Positions 55,140 through 64,000 of a stretch of DNA of 64,000 bases are shown here, piece after piece. Where the stretch lies: NCBI GenBank assembly GCA_009760855.2, contig WPIO01000047.1, forward strand, positions 1,721,001 through 1,785,000, in the 5' to 3' direction. The stretch's first letter is position 1. Every line of letters starts with the position of its first letter. The position numbers and the translations under genes were made by a program. The notes beneath the pieces are model-generated. The model was not told the origin of the DNA. It ran no database searches and worked only from the letters and a program-made list of their open reading frames with translations. The DNA is from Cristatella mucedo (Eukaryota; Bryozoa; Phylactolaemata; Cristatellidae).

Positions 55140-55560
55140 CTGGTAGCAGCACAACGCATGCAATATGCAAAGACCTGAAGCTCGCAGTACGCCAACGGTA
55201 AAGACAAACCGCTCGATATCCTGCACGCAGCACTAACAACAACCAACAACCCCACATTAGAAAAAGCACAAACAATAGCCTTTTCGTTACTGCTGATAAA
55301 GCAGGTGGCTACAAACAGACTCTTTTACTGGCTTATAGTAGCTCACGTTCAGCACTGGGACTCACCGACTAGCAGACCATTACTCCAATCGAGTGACTTT
55401 GGTCGGGCGCACGCTTTATAAAAATGGGCAGGTTGTAAGTCGTACGATAATCTAGTTCTTACGTAGACATACATCGCGTAGCTGCTCGTAAGCCTCGGCC
55501 TATCGCGGCTATTTTGTAAGGAGCCCTCCGTTATAGCTCATCTCGTAAGCGGCTCTCCAT
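55140..55560. repeat. Dispersed ~350-bp repeat, copy 3
   Basis: Adjacent to copy 2 in direct orientation. GCACAACGCATGCAATATGC, ACCTGAAGCTCGCAGTACGC, GATATCCTGCACGCAGCACT, GGGCAGGTTGTAAGTCGTAC, and then CCTCGGCCTATCGCGGCTAT, which also ends copy 1. Confidence 0.75.
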
Positions 55561-57029
55561 TACAATTCAGCGGCCGTGCTCATAGTTCGTAGTCGAGGTT
55601 CAGCTGTCAAGCTCACAGTTCCTAATCATGGATCAGTGCACTACCGATTGTCATCGCAACATTCTCGACTTGACGCACATGCTTCGTCCGCGTGAATCGT
55701 CCTTGATCGGCGAACGCATGCTGCACTTTGGCACGTAGTCGTCACTACTTAGCTCTAGTTAGCTAACTAGCTCTTTTAAGTAAGTGAAGAATGATGGGCG
55801 AAGAACATTTTCGGAAGATTCGTAGAAACTTTCGCTTCATTGCAAGTTTCTTTCTGCTGTACTCATTGGTTACCCATTGAGTTACTCACGCCATTGATTT
55901 CCGGGACGCTGCTAGAACCAGCTGTGAGTTTCAAATACTGAACGTTGTAGAATTTCAGTAAACCTCCGAGATTGCTTTAAAGCTATCTGCCTGGAAGCTT
56001 ATCCACATCTCGGACTCCTCCACATTCTGCTTCTCATCCATTTTACAACTTCCTCGAAGTTCGCGCATTAATTTGTCGGCAAGAGTCGTCGACATAAATT
56101 ATTTCGTGGATCACCCTTAGAAGAACACCGAGCGCCGCCGCCATCGGTCGCCGAGCGCCGATTGAAACGAGCCATCAAGCACACGCAGCTGCGGCAGCGC
56201 TAGAAACTCATTAGAAACCAGCCTGCAGCCATCTCGAATGCTCGCTGCCACTATTAAAGCGGCGAACTCCTGCCGTATTTGCAACTATTCATATTTAAGT
56301 ACGCCACAAACGACCTAAACACATTCAACGTTCTGACAGAAGTTCAAACAGAAGCGGCTATGCCGTTACAGCAGAAAAGCGAAAGACAACAGGATTACAG
56401 CCTAAAAACAAAACAGCGACTTCTAGCTAAAAAAAAGAAACGCGTTAACAAGCATTACCAATTGAAAAGGCATTTGGAGCCTTTGAAGATGCATTTTTAA
56501 GAAGAAATGCCAATGCATGCTACAATCGAGCTCAAAGCACTAGAAACCAGGCACGCATTTAGTTAGCGAATAGTGGATTCGATCGCAAGCACATCTAAAG
56601 GATTAACCATTAATATTAATAATCCACGAATAGCGACAAAACGAATGAGGTGGTTAATAGCTCGAACGGACTCAAACAATCTCAGTAACAAGCCGGGAAA
56701 TGAGTTCGCTACTGCACAGCCGAATCTAGGCAAGGCTTTTCGGATTCTTAGCCATAAGAAACTTTCTAATCGGTCTGCTCCAGGTAGGATTAGTGAGTTC
56801 CTACTGACGTCTCCTTTACGGCGGCCACGTGTTCGGTTGCTTAAACCACATATATAGCCTTTGAAGGTCGTATCGGTAATAATTGATTACAGGGACGTGC
56901 ATTTTTGCACATGTGATTTGGATTATATAATGTTGAAGTCAGTAGTCCTTCCAAACTGTTCGGATACATTGAGGTTATTCCCATCCCTGTGATTATGAAT
57001 ATATCTCGTAGACAAGGCAAAATAAAAAA
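55561..57029. other. No gene recognised
   Basis: Mostly unique sequence. Short Lys/Gln/Asn-rich frames (56,279-56,857) show no domain and no splice context. Confidence 0.3.
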
Positions 57030-57110
57030 TTAATGATAAGAATACATTTGATATAGCGACCTCAGAGAGCTCAATCTCTTACTAGTGGCTTTACATTTGC
57101 TGAGAAGAGA
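57030..57110 (-). mobile_element. LINE family A 3' stub
   Basis: AATACATTTGATATAGCGAC, CTCAGAGAGCTCAATCTCTT and CTTTACATTTGCTG: only the terminal hairpin and tail on the minus strand. Confidence 0.75.
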
Positions 57111-57549
57111 CAACATGGCTGGCGTAGGAGAACGATCGAAGTATCTTGTAATGAACGAGTCGTAATGAAGGTTGGCTTAAAAATAACTCGCGTAATTTGC
57201 TGCAGCAACGTGGCAGCATCGTTCTAATGAAAGTGAAGTCCAGTTTATTGTGACGGTCGCAGAGACTAAAAATAGAATAATACATACGAGCCAACGGCAT
57301 ATCTCGCATAAAATGTATCCAGGACCTCACTATGCAGATTGGTTCGCGTAGCATCACTGCTGTGATGGCTGCCCTTAATCTGAGCACGAAGTTCCGTAAC
57401 GACTTGTCATCGGATGAGCACATTTCCTCCACAGAGACAAGTCGGCCTACTTTCAACTGTGGAACATTGCTCAAATCAAGATGTACGCTTAGAAGATCGT
57501 TGGCGTCAGAAACCTTAGCTATGCAGGTCCTAGGCTGCTGCTGTATAAG

Positions 57550-58045
57550 TGTCTCCGGCGGCGGCAGGTGTTGTGGGAGTCTCACTGACTGAGTCTCCCT
57601 GACCTGACCACATTTAAAAGGAACTTAAAAACACACCTATTTAGGACAGCATTTAGTGGATCCCTGTGATTCGTCCTTCATGTGCTTATGCGTGCTGACA
57701 CTGTGCATGCTGCCACTAACCACATTTGCATGCTGACCCTGTGCATGTCACCCCTAACCATGTTATTCATTTTGTTTGTTTTTCAAGCATAATTTTACTT
57801 ACCATTCAATTGCATTTCCCTTTGCAACAAATGTAAAGCGCCTAGAAAGAGATTGAGTTCTCTGAGGGCGCTTTATCAAGTACATTATTATGATTATTAT
57901 TATTATCACAGAGACACGGCGGGTGAACGGGAGCGGTTAATGAGACTCATCTTTATTACTCTCAACCGATACATATACGAGAGATTGATCAATCGCATCA
58001 GACGGCACAAAATATAACATGCATTAGTGGTCTGATGCCGGATCT
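57550..58045. repeat. ~170-bp dispersed repeat, copy 2, split by a LINE 3' end
   Basis: Left part GTGTCTCCGGCGGCGG and TGTGGGAGTCTCACTGACTG; right part CATCTTTATTACTCTCAACC, GATACATATACGAGAGATTG and TGCATTAGTGGTCTGATGCC. Homologous to 53,640-53,815. Confidence 0.65.
57602..57906 (+). mobile_element. LINE family A 3' end inserted in a dispersed repeat
   Basis: Starts at CCACATTTAAAAGGAACTTA (end of ORF2) and runs to GCGCCTAGAAAGAGATTGAG, GGGCGCTTTATCAAG and an ATT tail. The sequences on either side together make up the repeat also seen at 53.64 kb, so it interrupts that repeat. Confidence 0.85.
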
Positions 58046-58315
58046 CGCTTCCACAATTCTTATACCACGGCATCTAATTTCCTGCACCGCCTGTGGTGCT
58101 TTCCAGCCGTCCTGAACTGTCACTTCCATGCAACTCAGTTTCTTGACCGCCTTCCTACCTAAGATATGTGTCCAAATTTCTCTTTGTTGCGTGAGAAGAA
58201 GTCTTTTGCCTGCCTAGACTATGAGTGAGCTATAGAAAACTCTCTTGCGTACTGCCCACTAGGTCTTTTTTATGGAGTTGCAAACGGAGATACATTATGT
58301 TACATATAGGTTACC
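58046..58315 (+). mobile_element. LINE family B 3' fragment
   Basis: TTCCACAATTCTTATACCAC, CCGTCCTGAACTGTCACTTC, then CGGAGATACATTATGTTACA. Corresponds to the last 270 bp of the copy at 59-60 kb. Confidence 0.78.
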
Positions 58316-58359
58316 GAAAATCCCTTCATCCAGGATTCTACATGTGTGACCTTAATTTT

Positions 58360-58530
58360 ATTAGCTGATTTTAGCAGCTTCATCTGTCTGGAGACAAAAA
58401 AGATTTAACGGCCATCACCACTGCTTGCTGTAGGCAATTAAGGATCGCTCACTATAGGACTCGAACCCACGACCTCGGTCGTGAAGAGCGAGAAATTTAC
58501 CCCTGGGCTAAGACTCAGGGGGCTGACTGT
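58360..58530 (-). mobile_element. tRNA-derived SINE (family 2)
   Basis: Minus strand: GAGTCTTAGCCCAGGGGTAA head, B box GGTCGTGGGTTCGAGTCC (well preserved), then the family-2 body ending at an AGCTAATAAAATTAAGG tail. Confidence 0.78.
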
Positions 58531-58559
58531 AGCCAGTGCCTAACTCAGCACATTGCTTG

Positions 58560-58900
58560 GTCTTTCAGGTCAAGTGCGTATAAGTGAGATTCGAGCCCTT
58601 CTGTCTCAGCTTCATTTGCTCCTTACCTAGCATAGATATACTTCAGGATCCTTTTTATGACCGCAGGTCGCTTCGCTCGCTTGAACCGGCCTACCTACCC
58701 GACCTCATTTCTCCTCCAGTGTCCTCTCTTGGATCACTCGCTACTCGGCTTCCGATCATCTCATCGTTCTTCGCACTAAATTAAATCTGCATTCTGGCCT
58801 TCAGTTCGTATGCACCGAAAGTCTGGTGCTCGTTTCCGGATTTGGCCAACATCTGCAATGACTTTGCTTCATTGAAGTCTCAGCTGAAGAAACATCAGAT
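58560..58900 (+). mobile_element. LINE family A-related fragment
   Basis: Frame LRSLEPAYLPDLISPP and later CTTCAGTTCGTATGCACCG and ACTTTGCTTCATTGAAGTCTC resemble the C-terminal part of family-A ORF2 but are diverged. Confidence 0.6.
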
Positions 58901-58944
58901 CGGCTCAGCTTTGCCTGCGCTCCAGTGAACTTGCCTTTTTATGT

Positions 58945-59965
58945 CCCGGCATGCTTACTTATGCAAAATTTAGTGCTTACTAAACTGAATGCTCGCCTTG
59001 CCGACATTCGATCCTGGATGTCGGAAAACTTCTTGACACTAAATGACGATAAAACCGAACTGCAGCTCGTAGAACACCCTAAGCGTGTGGCTTGATTAAA
59101 AGGCTTTGCTCTTCTAATAGGGGATGCTGTTGTACGACCATCACCAAGTGCTCGTACTCTAGGTGTCGTGTTCGACAGCTGCCTCAATTTTTAAAGCTTC
59201 ATTCAGAAGACTGTCTCTACAGCTAGCCATCACATCCGATCCCTATCCAAGATTAGAAGCTGTCTCCCACAGTGGCTTGTAAACAAATTTAAGTAGCTCC
59301 TTAGTTCTGTCTCGCTTGATGATTGCAATTCCTTTTTGGCTGGGTTACCAAAGAAAGCAACTAGGCCACTGCAGTTGACTATGAATATGGCTGCAAGGCT
59401 AGTCTTCAAGTCCCAGAGGTTTGAGCACGTGACTCCTTTGCTAAAAGAGCTAGGATGGATGCTAGTTGAGCAACGGATACAGAGCAAAGTTCTTACACTG
59501 ACCCACAAGGCCCACCAAGGCTTGGCTCCTTCGTACCTAGCTGAACTGCTGCACCAGTTTCAGCCTCTTCGCGCCCTCAGGTCCTGCGTGGACAATAAAT
59601 TAGCTGTTCAATTCCTCCGCTTAAAGACCGTTAGCCACAGAAGCTTTAGCTCCTCTGCAGGTCCTAGACTGTGGAACTCACTTCCACAATTCTTACGCTA
59701 TGACAACTACTCTCCTGCTGCCGACTATGGCACATCTTTTTCAGCGGTCCTGAACTGCTACTTCTATGCTACTCGCTACCTCAACTGCTCTCCTGACTCT
59801 GCTATGCTTCCCACTTTCTCTTTGTTTCGTGAGACGAAGTCTGTTGGCTACCGAATGCCGCTTAGGCTTCGAGTGCGCTATACAAAACTCTCCTGCGTAA
59901 CACCCACATGGTCTTTATGACTTTGTGGAGTTACTGACGGAGGTACATTATATGATTCAATGCTT
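58945..59965 (+). mobile_element. LINE family B copy, 5'-truncated
   Basis: Starts in RT-domain sequence (LADIRSWMSENFLTLNDDKT). An open stretch of 194 codons at 59,336-59,920 contains PLQLTMNMAARLVFKSQRF, SYLAELLHQF and GPRLWNSLPQFLR, the typical C-terminal region of L2/CR1-clade ORF2. It ends near GGAGGTACATTATATGATTC. Confidence 0.88.
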
Positions 59966-60004
59966 GTGAATTAACCAGGGGTTACACCCACCGGTGGCTC
60001 GGAG

Positions 60005-60200
60005 TGCCATCTTGTGCACTTTTGCTTGCTTGTCTAAGCATGATACTTGTATTTTCGCATTGCTTATCTCAGCGCGATACCTAGCATGTCATTAACCCTT
60101 GTAGCTTATTGCTTCTTCTCTTGAAGCGAGTTGCGAGGCGCCTGGATAAAGATTTGATTCCCCTTGGTAGCTACACAAACGGCTTATTCTTATTAATTGG
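60005..60200 (+). mobile_element. 3' end of a third LINE-like family
   Basis: CTTGTCTAAGCATGATACTT, AGGCGCCTGGATAAAGATTT, GGTAGCTACACAAACGGCTT and a TTATTCTTATTA tail; relative of 36,285-36,450. Confidence 0.58.
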
Positions 60201-60339
60201 GTACGAATGCATATTTCCGTATGTAGCCTGAACGGCACCGGCTGGTTAATTTCGTGAATGCAGATCACCTCGAGCTTAGTCACACGCTCAAAAGTTAAGG
60301 TTTTCACTTTTTCATACCGGATTCTACTCCCGAGTGCAA

Positions 60340-60412
60340 CGACCCATATGCGTCCCTGTCATATGCGTTATCTCATATGTATCCCATATACGTCATATGC
60401 GTTTTCGCTGGA
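60340..60412. repeat. Degenerate tandem repeat around CATATGCGT
   Basis: CATATGCGTCCCTGT, CATATGCGTTATCT, CATATGTATCC, CATATACGT, CATATGCGTTTTCG: five imperfect units of about 10-15 bp. Confidence 0.7.
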
Positions 60413-60469
60413 AAGATTGTAGAAAAAAAGGGTGAGATTTTCTCACTGCTCATGCATTAATAATCACAA

Positions 60470-60550
60470 TAACAATAATACATTTGATAAAGAGCCCTCA
60501 GAGAACTCACTTTCTAGGCGCTCTAAAATTGCTGCAAAGGAAGCACGACC
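60470..60550 (-). mobile_element. LINE family A 3' stub
   Basis: AACAATAATACATTTGATAA, AGAGCCCTCAGAGAACTCAC, TTTCTAGGCGCTCTAAAATT on the minus strand; only the terminal region remains. Confidence 0.75.
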
Positions 60551-60574
60551 GAATTAGTTCCAATACATTCTATA

Positions 60575-60720
60575 TATAATTAAAAATATAATTCATTTGT
60601 ATAGCGCCCCAAGAGAACTTATTCTCTAAGAAGGCGCTTCACATATTCATCGGGGCTCGAGCCCACCTCAGCCAAACCTTGGTCGGAATGAGCATCTTAA
60701 CCGCTGGACCAAACCCAACA
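60575..60720 (-). mobile_element. tRNA-derived SINE (family 1)
   Basis: Minus strand: TTTGGTCCAGCGGTTAAGAT head, GGGCTCGAGCCCCGATG box region, LINE-like tail GAAGCGCCTTCTTAGAGAAT. A few bases are missing between the boxes. Confidence 0.82.
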
Positions 60721-60894
60721 AGGCAGTTGTCCTGCATTAGTGCGACTTTTTGTTGTCGCAGTTCGTTCGTAGTTTATTGGCGGACATAGTCGATCGGTTA
60801 GCTGCAGTGTTATTGATGCATTACACTTTAGGGCTACTTCGCCCCGTGCTACACTGAACCAGATAATCTCACGTCTCTCGGTGAATCGCTTACA

Positions 60895-61005
60895 CGAATA
60901 ATAATAATACAATTGTGTAGCACCCTCGGAGACATTAATCTCTTTCTAGGCACGTTACATATGCTGCTAAGGATACATGATCGAATGATTATGGGTAGCA
61001 TGCTC
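60895..61005 (-). mobile_element. LINE family A 3' stub
   Basis: AATAATAATACAATTGTGTA, CACCCTCGGAGACATTAATC, TCTTTCTAGGCACGTTACAT on the minus strand. Confidence 0.75.
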
Positions 61006-62467
61006 AATGACGAAACTACCACCTCCGTCGGCCTGCTGCCTAGCTCAAGCATCAACGAACTTCCGGATGAGCTCTCTATTTTACTTAGCCCAACGCCAGC
61101 TGCCTCCGAAGTTGTCGAAGCTGCCGTTATCGCATACTTGCAGTGGCGTCTCATGCGACTAGTGAATGACCCACCCGTTCATCGTGGCGACAAACATTAA
61201 AGACAAGTAACTCGGTAAGCTTTATCTGCCTATTTTCGGTCTGAGCGACTAGGCTAGAAGTAGTCACGAAAACGGCACTAGCCAAAGCCCCAGCCAAAAG
61301 CCACACGTGCAGGGAGCAAAAAAAGCAAACGGCAGCCAACAGCAGCCGAGCGGGCTGCAATTGGCCAAATACTGAGGGCTTTGATTTTTACTTCAGGTCG
61401 TGCGGCGTGCAGTAGCCGACGACGAGTACTCATCATCTCGTGCTCCTGACACCAATGCAAGCACGATTCTACATAAGTGGACCAGTGCACGGCAGATAGA
61501 GCAAACATATGCACGTCGTCCGGCATGCTCGCCCTGCCGCTCAGCTCCTCCGAGGACCGACGGACCGCAGCAGCAGCTTGCGTTGCTCCAAAGAGTTGCT
61601 CCCAGCTTGCGGCGGTTTCCTAGCAAGCAGGTTCTGTCAAGACACACAGGTACAGAGAAGGAAAATACTATTTTTTTTCAGAAGGAGTGGGCCATCGTTG
61701 CCTACGGCTCAAGGTCACAACAATGAACGGGCACACTGTCCACTAGCAACAAAATGGAGCAATCGTCGGTCTCCGAAGCAACAGTAAGCATTACGCAGAG
61801 CGCTACATTCGCCGACGGCAGGTACATGCAGCTACATGTAAATGATAGTGTCGCCTGATGCTACTGAACCCCCCCACGCGCCGTGGAGACTGCTGCCAGC
61901 ACGGAATCAGTAGGCAGCACAGAACATCGAGCTGACAAGCAGTCGCTGCGCTACACGGTGCAAGGGCCGCTCTGTCTGGCTCGGCGTGTAGGGACGACGC
62001 TCGCAGCCGCCTGGCCGTCCGTACGGCGGACACGTCGAATGCACAACGGATTTGCTCGGCAGCTCAAGAAACAGCAGGAGCAAAGTGGTGGCTGTGAACG
62101 CTGCATTTGCCGGCATGATGCCGTGGGCAGGCAGCAAACCCAGGGGAAATTCGGTCGCCGAACGGCTCTCCGCAACGTCGACGCGTTGCCGTGCACCCAC
62201 CCATTGCTGCAGTAGCAACAGTGGAAAGGCAGGTGCAGCCACAGCTCTGCCTGGCTGCATTTAGCAGCAGCCACCACTGGAGCCACCGCTGGCGCCCGCG
62301 CTGCTGCCGGCTCCAGTCCTGCTTGCTGTGGAATTTATGTGCTGCGGCCCGATCTTTATACCGTTGGCCTGCAGATGACGAAGCAAAGTGCAAGAGCCAG
62401 AGCAGCAGTGTCACAAGGCAGATGCGGTTCACTCATTGAGCACACGAATGGAAGAATGACTACGAGC

Positions 62468-62470
<3 letters not shown>
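61006..62470. other. No gene recognised; one coding-like frame at its left edge
   Basis: The plus frame running to 61,199 reads SINELPDELSILLSPTPAA and EVVEAAVIAYLQWRLMRLVN, which has a protein-like composition but no family I can name. The rest (61,400-62,440) is moderately GC-rich with open frames on both strands and no domain. Confidence 0.3.

Positions 62471-62471
<1 letters not shown>

Positions 62472-62534
<63 letters not shown>
62472..62534. repeat. (GA)n microsatellite
   Basis: About 62 bp of uninterrupted GA. Confidence 0.96.
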
Positions 62535-62536
<2 letters not shown>

Positions 62537-62934
62537 ACCGCGATGCTACGTTCAGCTGGTGTGCCACCCGAACTGAGCAGAGCGAGTGGCGCGTGAGATA
62601 ATCGGCACGCTTTCTTTTGCTTCGAGCACGTGGAACACTACCAGGCCAATGAGGGAGATCTGAACACAAGGGGCCACCATCAAGAGGCTAGAGCTCATTG
62701 AACTGCCATCACGAGCCAGAGCATCATTTATTTCCGGGGGGGGGGGTAGGCTTCCACGAAACTCTGGCCAGCCTTCCCAGTATGGCCGGCAGGCTGGCCT
62801 AGGTCCCGCCTCTGCCTATCCCAGCCCTCACACGCTAAACAAATTCGATCTCTGACCTGAGCAGCCTGCCAGCCACAGCTCCTTGCATAGTCGAGCTACT
62901 AGGGGAGAGTGTCATTTTTCTGGCACCCTCAGGT
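62535..62934. other. No gene recognised
   Basis: Contains a run of nine or ten G near 62,738-62,747. Nothing else stands out. Confidence 0.3.
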
Positions 62935-63784
62935 CCTCTCAGAATTTTAAACAGACAGCCCATTTTCGCTTAAAAGTCTATCATTCTTGCCGGTGTGATT
63001 GCCAAGCACAATCTAGACTTTCACTTCTATGCCAATGACAGACAGCTGTCAGTTGTATCTTTGCTTCGATCCCTCTCAGCCCTCCAGCACGTCAAATTAT
63101 CTCAACTCCCTTGCTACATGTATTGATTGATGACATCAGCACATGGATGGCAGAACATTTTCTTAAATTGAATGATGATAAAACCAACTTACTAGTTACA
63201 GGCAAACCAAGCCTGATTCAGAAATTGGAAAGGCTAATGCTCAAAATCAGCTCTGCCAGCATATCACCTGTTGAATCTGCACGAAGTCTAGGTGTCATGT
63301 TCCAATGTGACCCTTCATTAGCTCCACGGTCAAATCTGCCCACTTTCAGGTACATAACGTTGCTAAAATTCGGGCTTGTTTAGACAGGGGTATCATATCT
63401 TAATTTGTCCATGCATTTGTGACATGCCGTCTTGACTTCTGTAACTCACTGCTTGCTGACCTACCGGCCTGTACACGCAGGCGCTTACAGCTGGTGCAAA
63501 ACCCTGCAGCTAGGCTTGTCTGTCGTGAGCGTTGAAGTTGCCACATCACACCACTTCTCGCCGATCTGCATCGACTTCAAGGCTTTGTCACTCACTTTCA
63601 GGTCCCTTCATTCTTTGGCTCTAGCCTACCTATCAGATCTACTCCCCGACCAGGCTAAGCATAGTACCACCTGCTTTTCGGAATCTAGCTGTTTACGTAC
63701 ACCTCATACAGACCTCAAATCCTTTGGAGACTGTGCTTTGAGTTCGTATGCTCCCAAAGCACGGAACTCACTCCCAACTTAGCC
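62935..63784 (+). mobile_element. LINE family A copy, 5'- and 3'-truncated
   Basis: RT C-terminal region (FLKLNDDKTNLLVTGKPSLI, KLERLMLKISSASISP) continuing to the connection region (LRSLALAYLSDLLP-like) up to GAACTCACTCCCAACTT. The 3' untranslated region and hairpin are absent because other sequence begins at about 63,785. Confidence 0.88.
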
Positions 63785-64000
63785 CTGCCATTACCGAGAT
63801 TTGTAATGCTTCTTTAGAAAAAGGGGTCGTAACCAAGTCCTTCAAATCGGCAATCGTTAGACCGATACTTAGAAAGTCTTGATTAGATATTGAGGTCCTT
63901 GCAAACTATCGCCCAGTTTCCCTTCTTCCTTTTTTGTCAAAGATTCTTGAAAAAATTGTCGCTAAGCAGCTGGCTGCACATATTAAAAAGAATGAAATGT
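63785..64000 (+). mobile_element. Start of another LINE reverse-transcriptase segment, cut by window end
   Basis: The plus-strand frame reads EICNASLEKGVVTKSFKSAI followed by VLANYRPVSLLPFLSKILEK and LAAHIKKNEM, the N-terminal fingers motifs of L2/CR1-type reverse transcriptase (the NYRPVS motif). One stop interrupts it (after LRKS). It continues beyond the window. Confidence 0.85.

Noticed and set aside
54783-55560. CRISPR-like array or satellite
   Set aside because: Only two adjacent imperfect ~350-bp copies; units far too long and diverged for CRISPR, and the context is animal nuclear DNA.

Overview
This is a piece of animal nuclear genome. It carries one long, intron-rich protein gene on the minus strand, set in and surrounded by retrotransposon debris, SINEs, microsatellites and at least two DNA-transposon remnants. 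The organism cannot be named from the sequence. GT-AG introns, a single-copy-looking subfamily III CHD remodeller and L2/CR1-like LINEs whose 3' ends carry a hairpin and an ATT repeat point to a metazoan, more likely an invertebrate than a vertebrate because of the short introns and divergent protein.

The centre of the window (minus strand, 49,942 down to 17,014) is a complete CHD7/CHD8/kismet-type chromodomain helicase. I could place 37 coding exons whose splice phases all agree. They sum to 8,565 nt including the TAG stop, giving a predicted 2,854-residue protein. In order it has a CHD8-like Q/S/A-rich N-terminus with a coiled coil, an acidic and basic linker, two chromodomains, a complete SNF2 ATPase ([27 protein letters not shown]), a SANT/SLIDE-like DNA-binding region, the conserved C-terminal CHD6-9 blocks, two BRK modules, and a low-complexity tail with a PxDLSxK motif. 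Two introns are notable: intron 8 starts with GC rather than GT, and intron 9 is only 96 nt, in frame and free of stops.

The left flank (1-17,000) has no convincing host gene. It holds a tandem duplication of a small exon-like, cysteine-bearing segment (1,497-2,125), several tRNA-derived SINEs, LINE fragments, a perfect 23-bp inverted repeat (11,330-11,377), a GC-rich block open on both strands, and two short hAT-type elements (12,592-12,781 and 16,478-16,663). Their termini and body match what I remember of SPIN/URR1 elements, a family known for horizontal transfer among animals. The second lies just downstream of the CHD stop codon.

The right flank (50,000-64,000) begins with a GC/CpG-rich stretch that probably contains the CHD promoter. 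It then becomes a mosaic of LINE copies, a repeat of about 300-400 bp present three times, a repeat pair, SINEs and simple repeats. The window ends inside another LINE reverse-transcriptase segment. Introns of the CHD gene hold the same LINE and SINE families, long GA and CA tracts, and little else.
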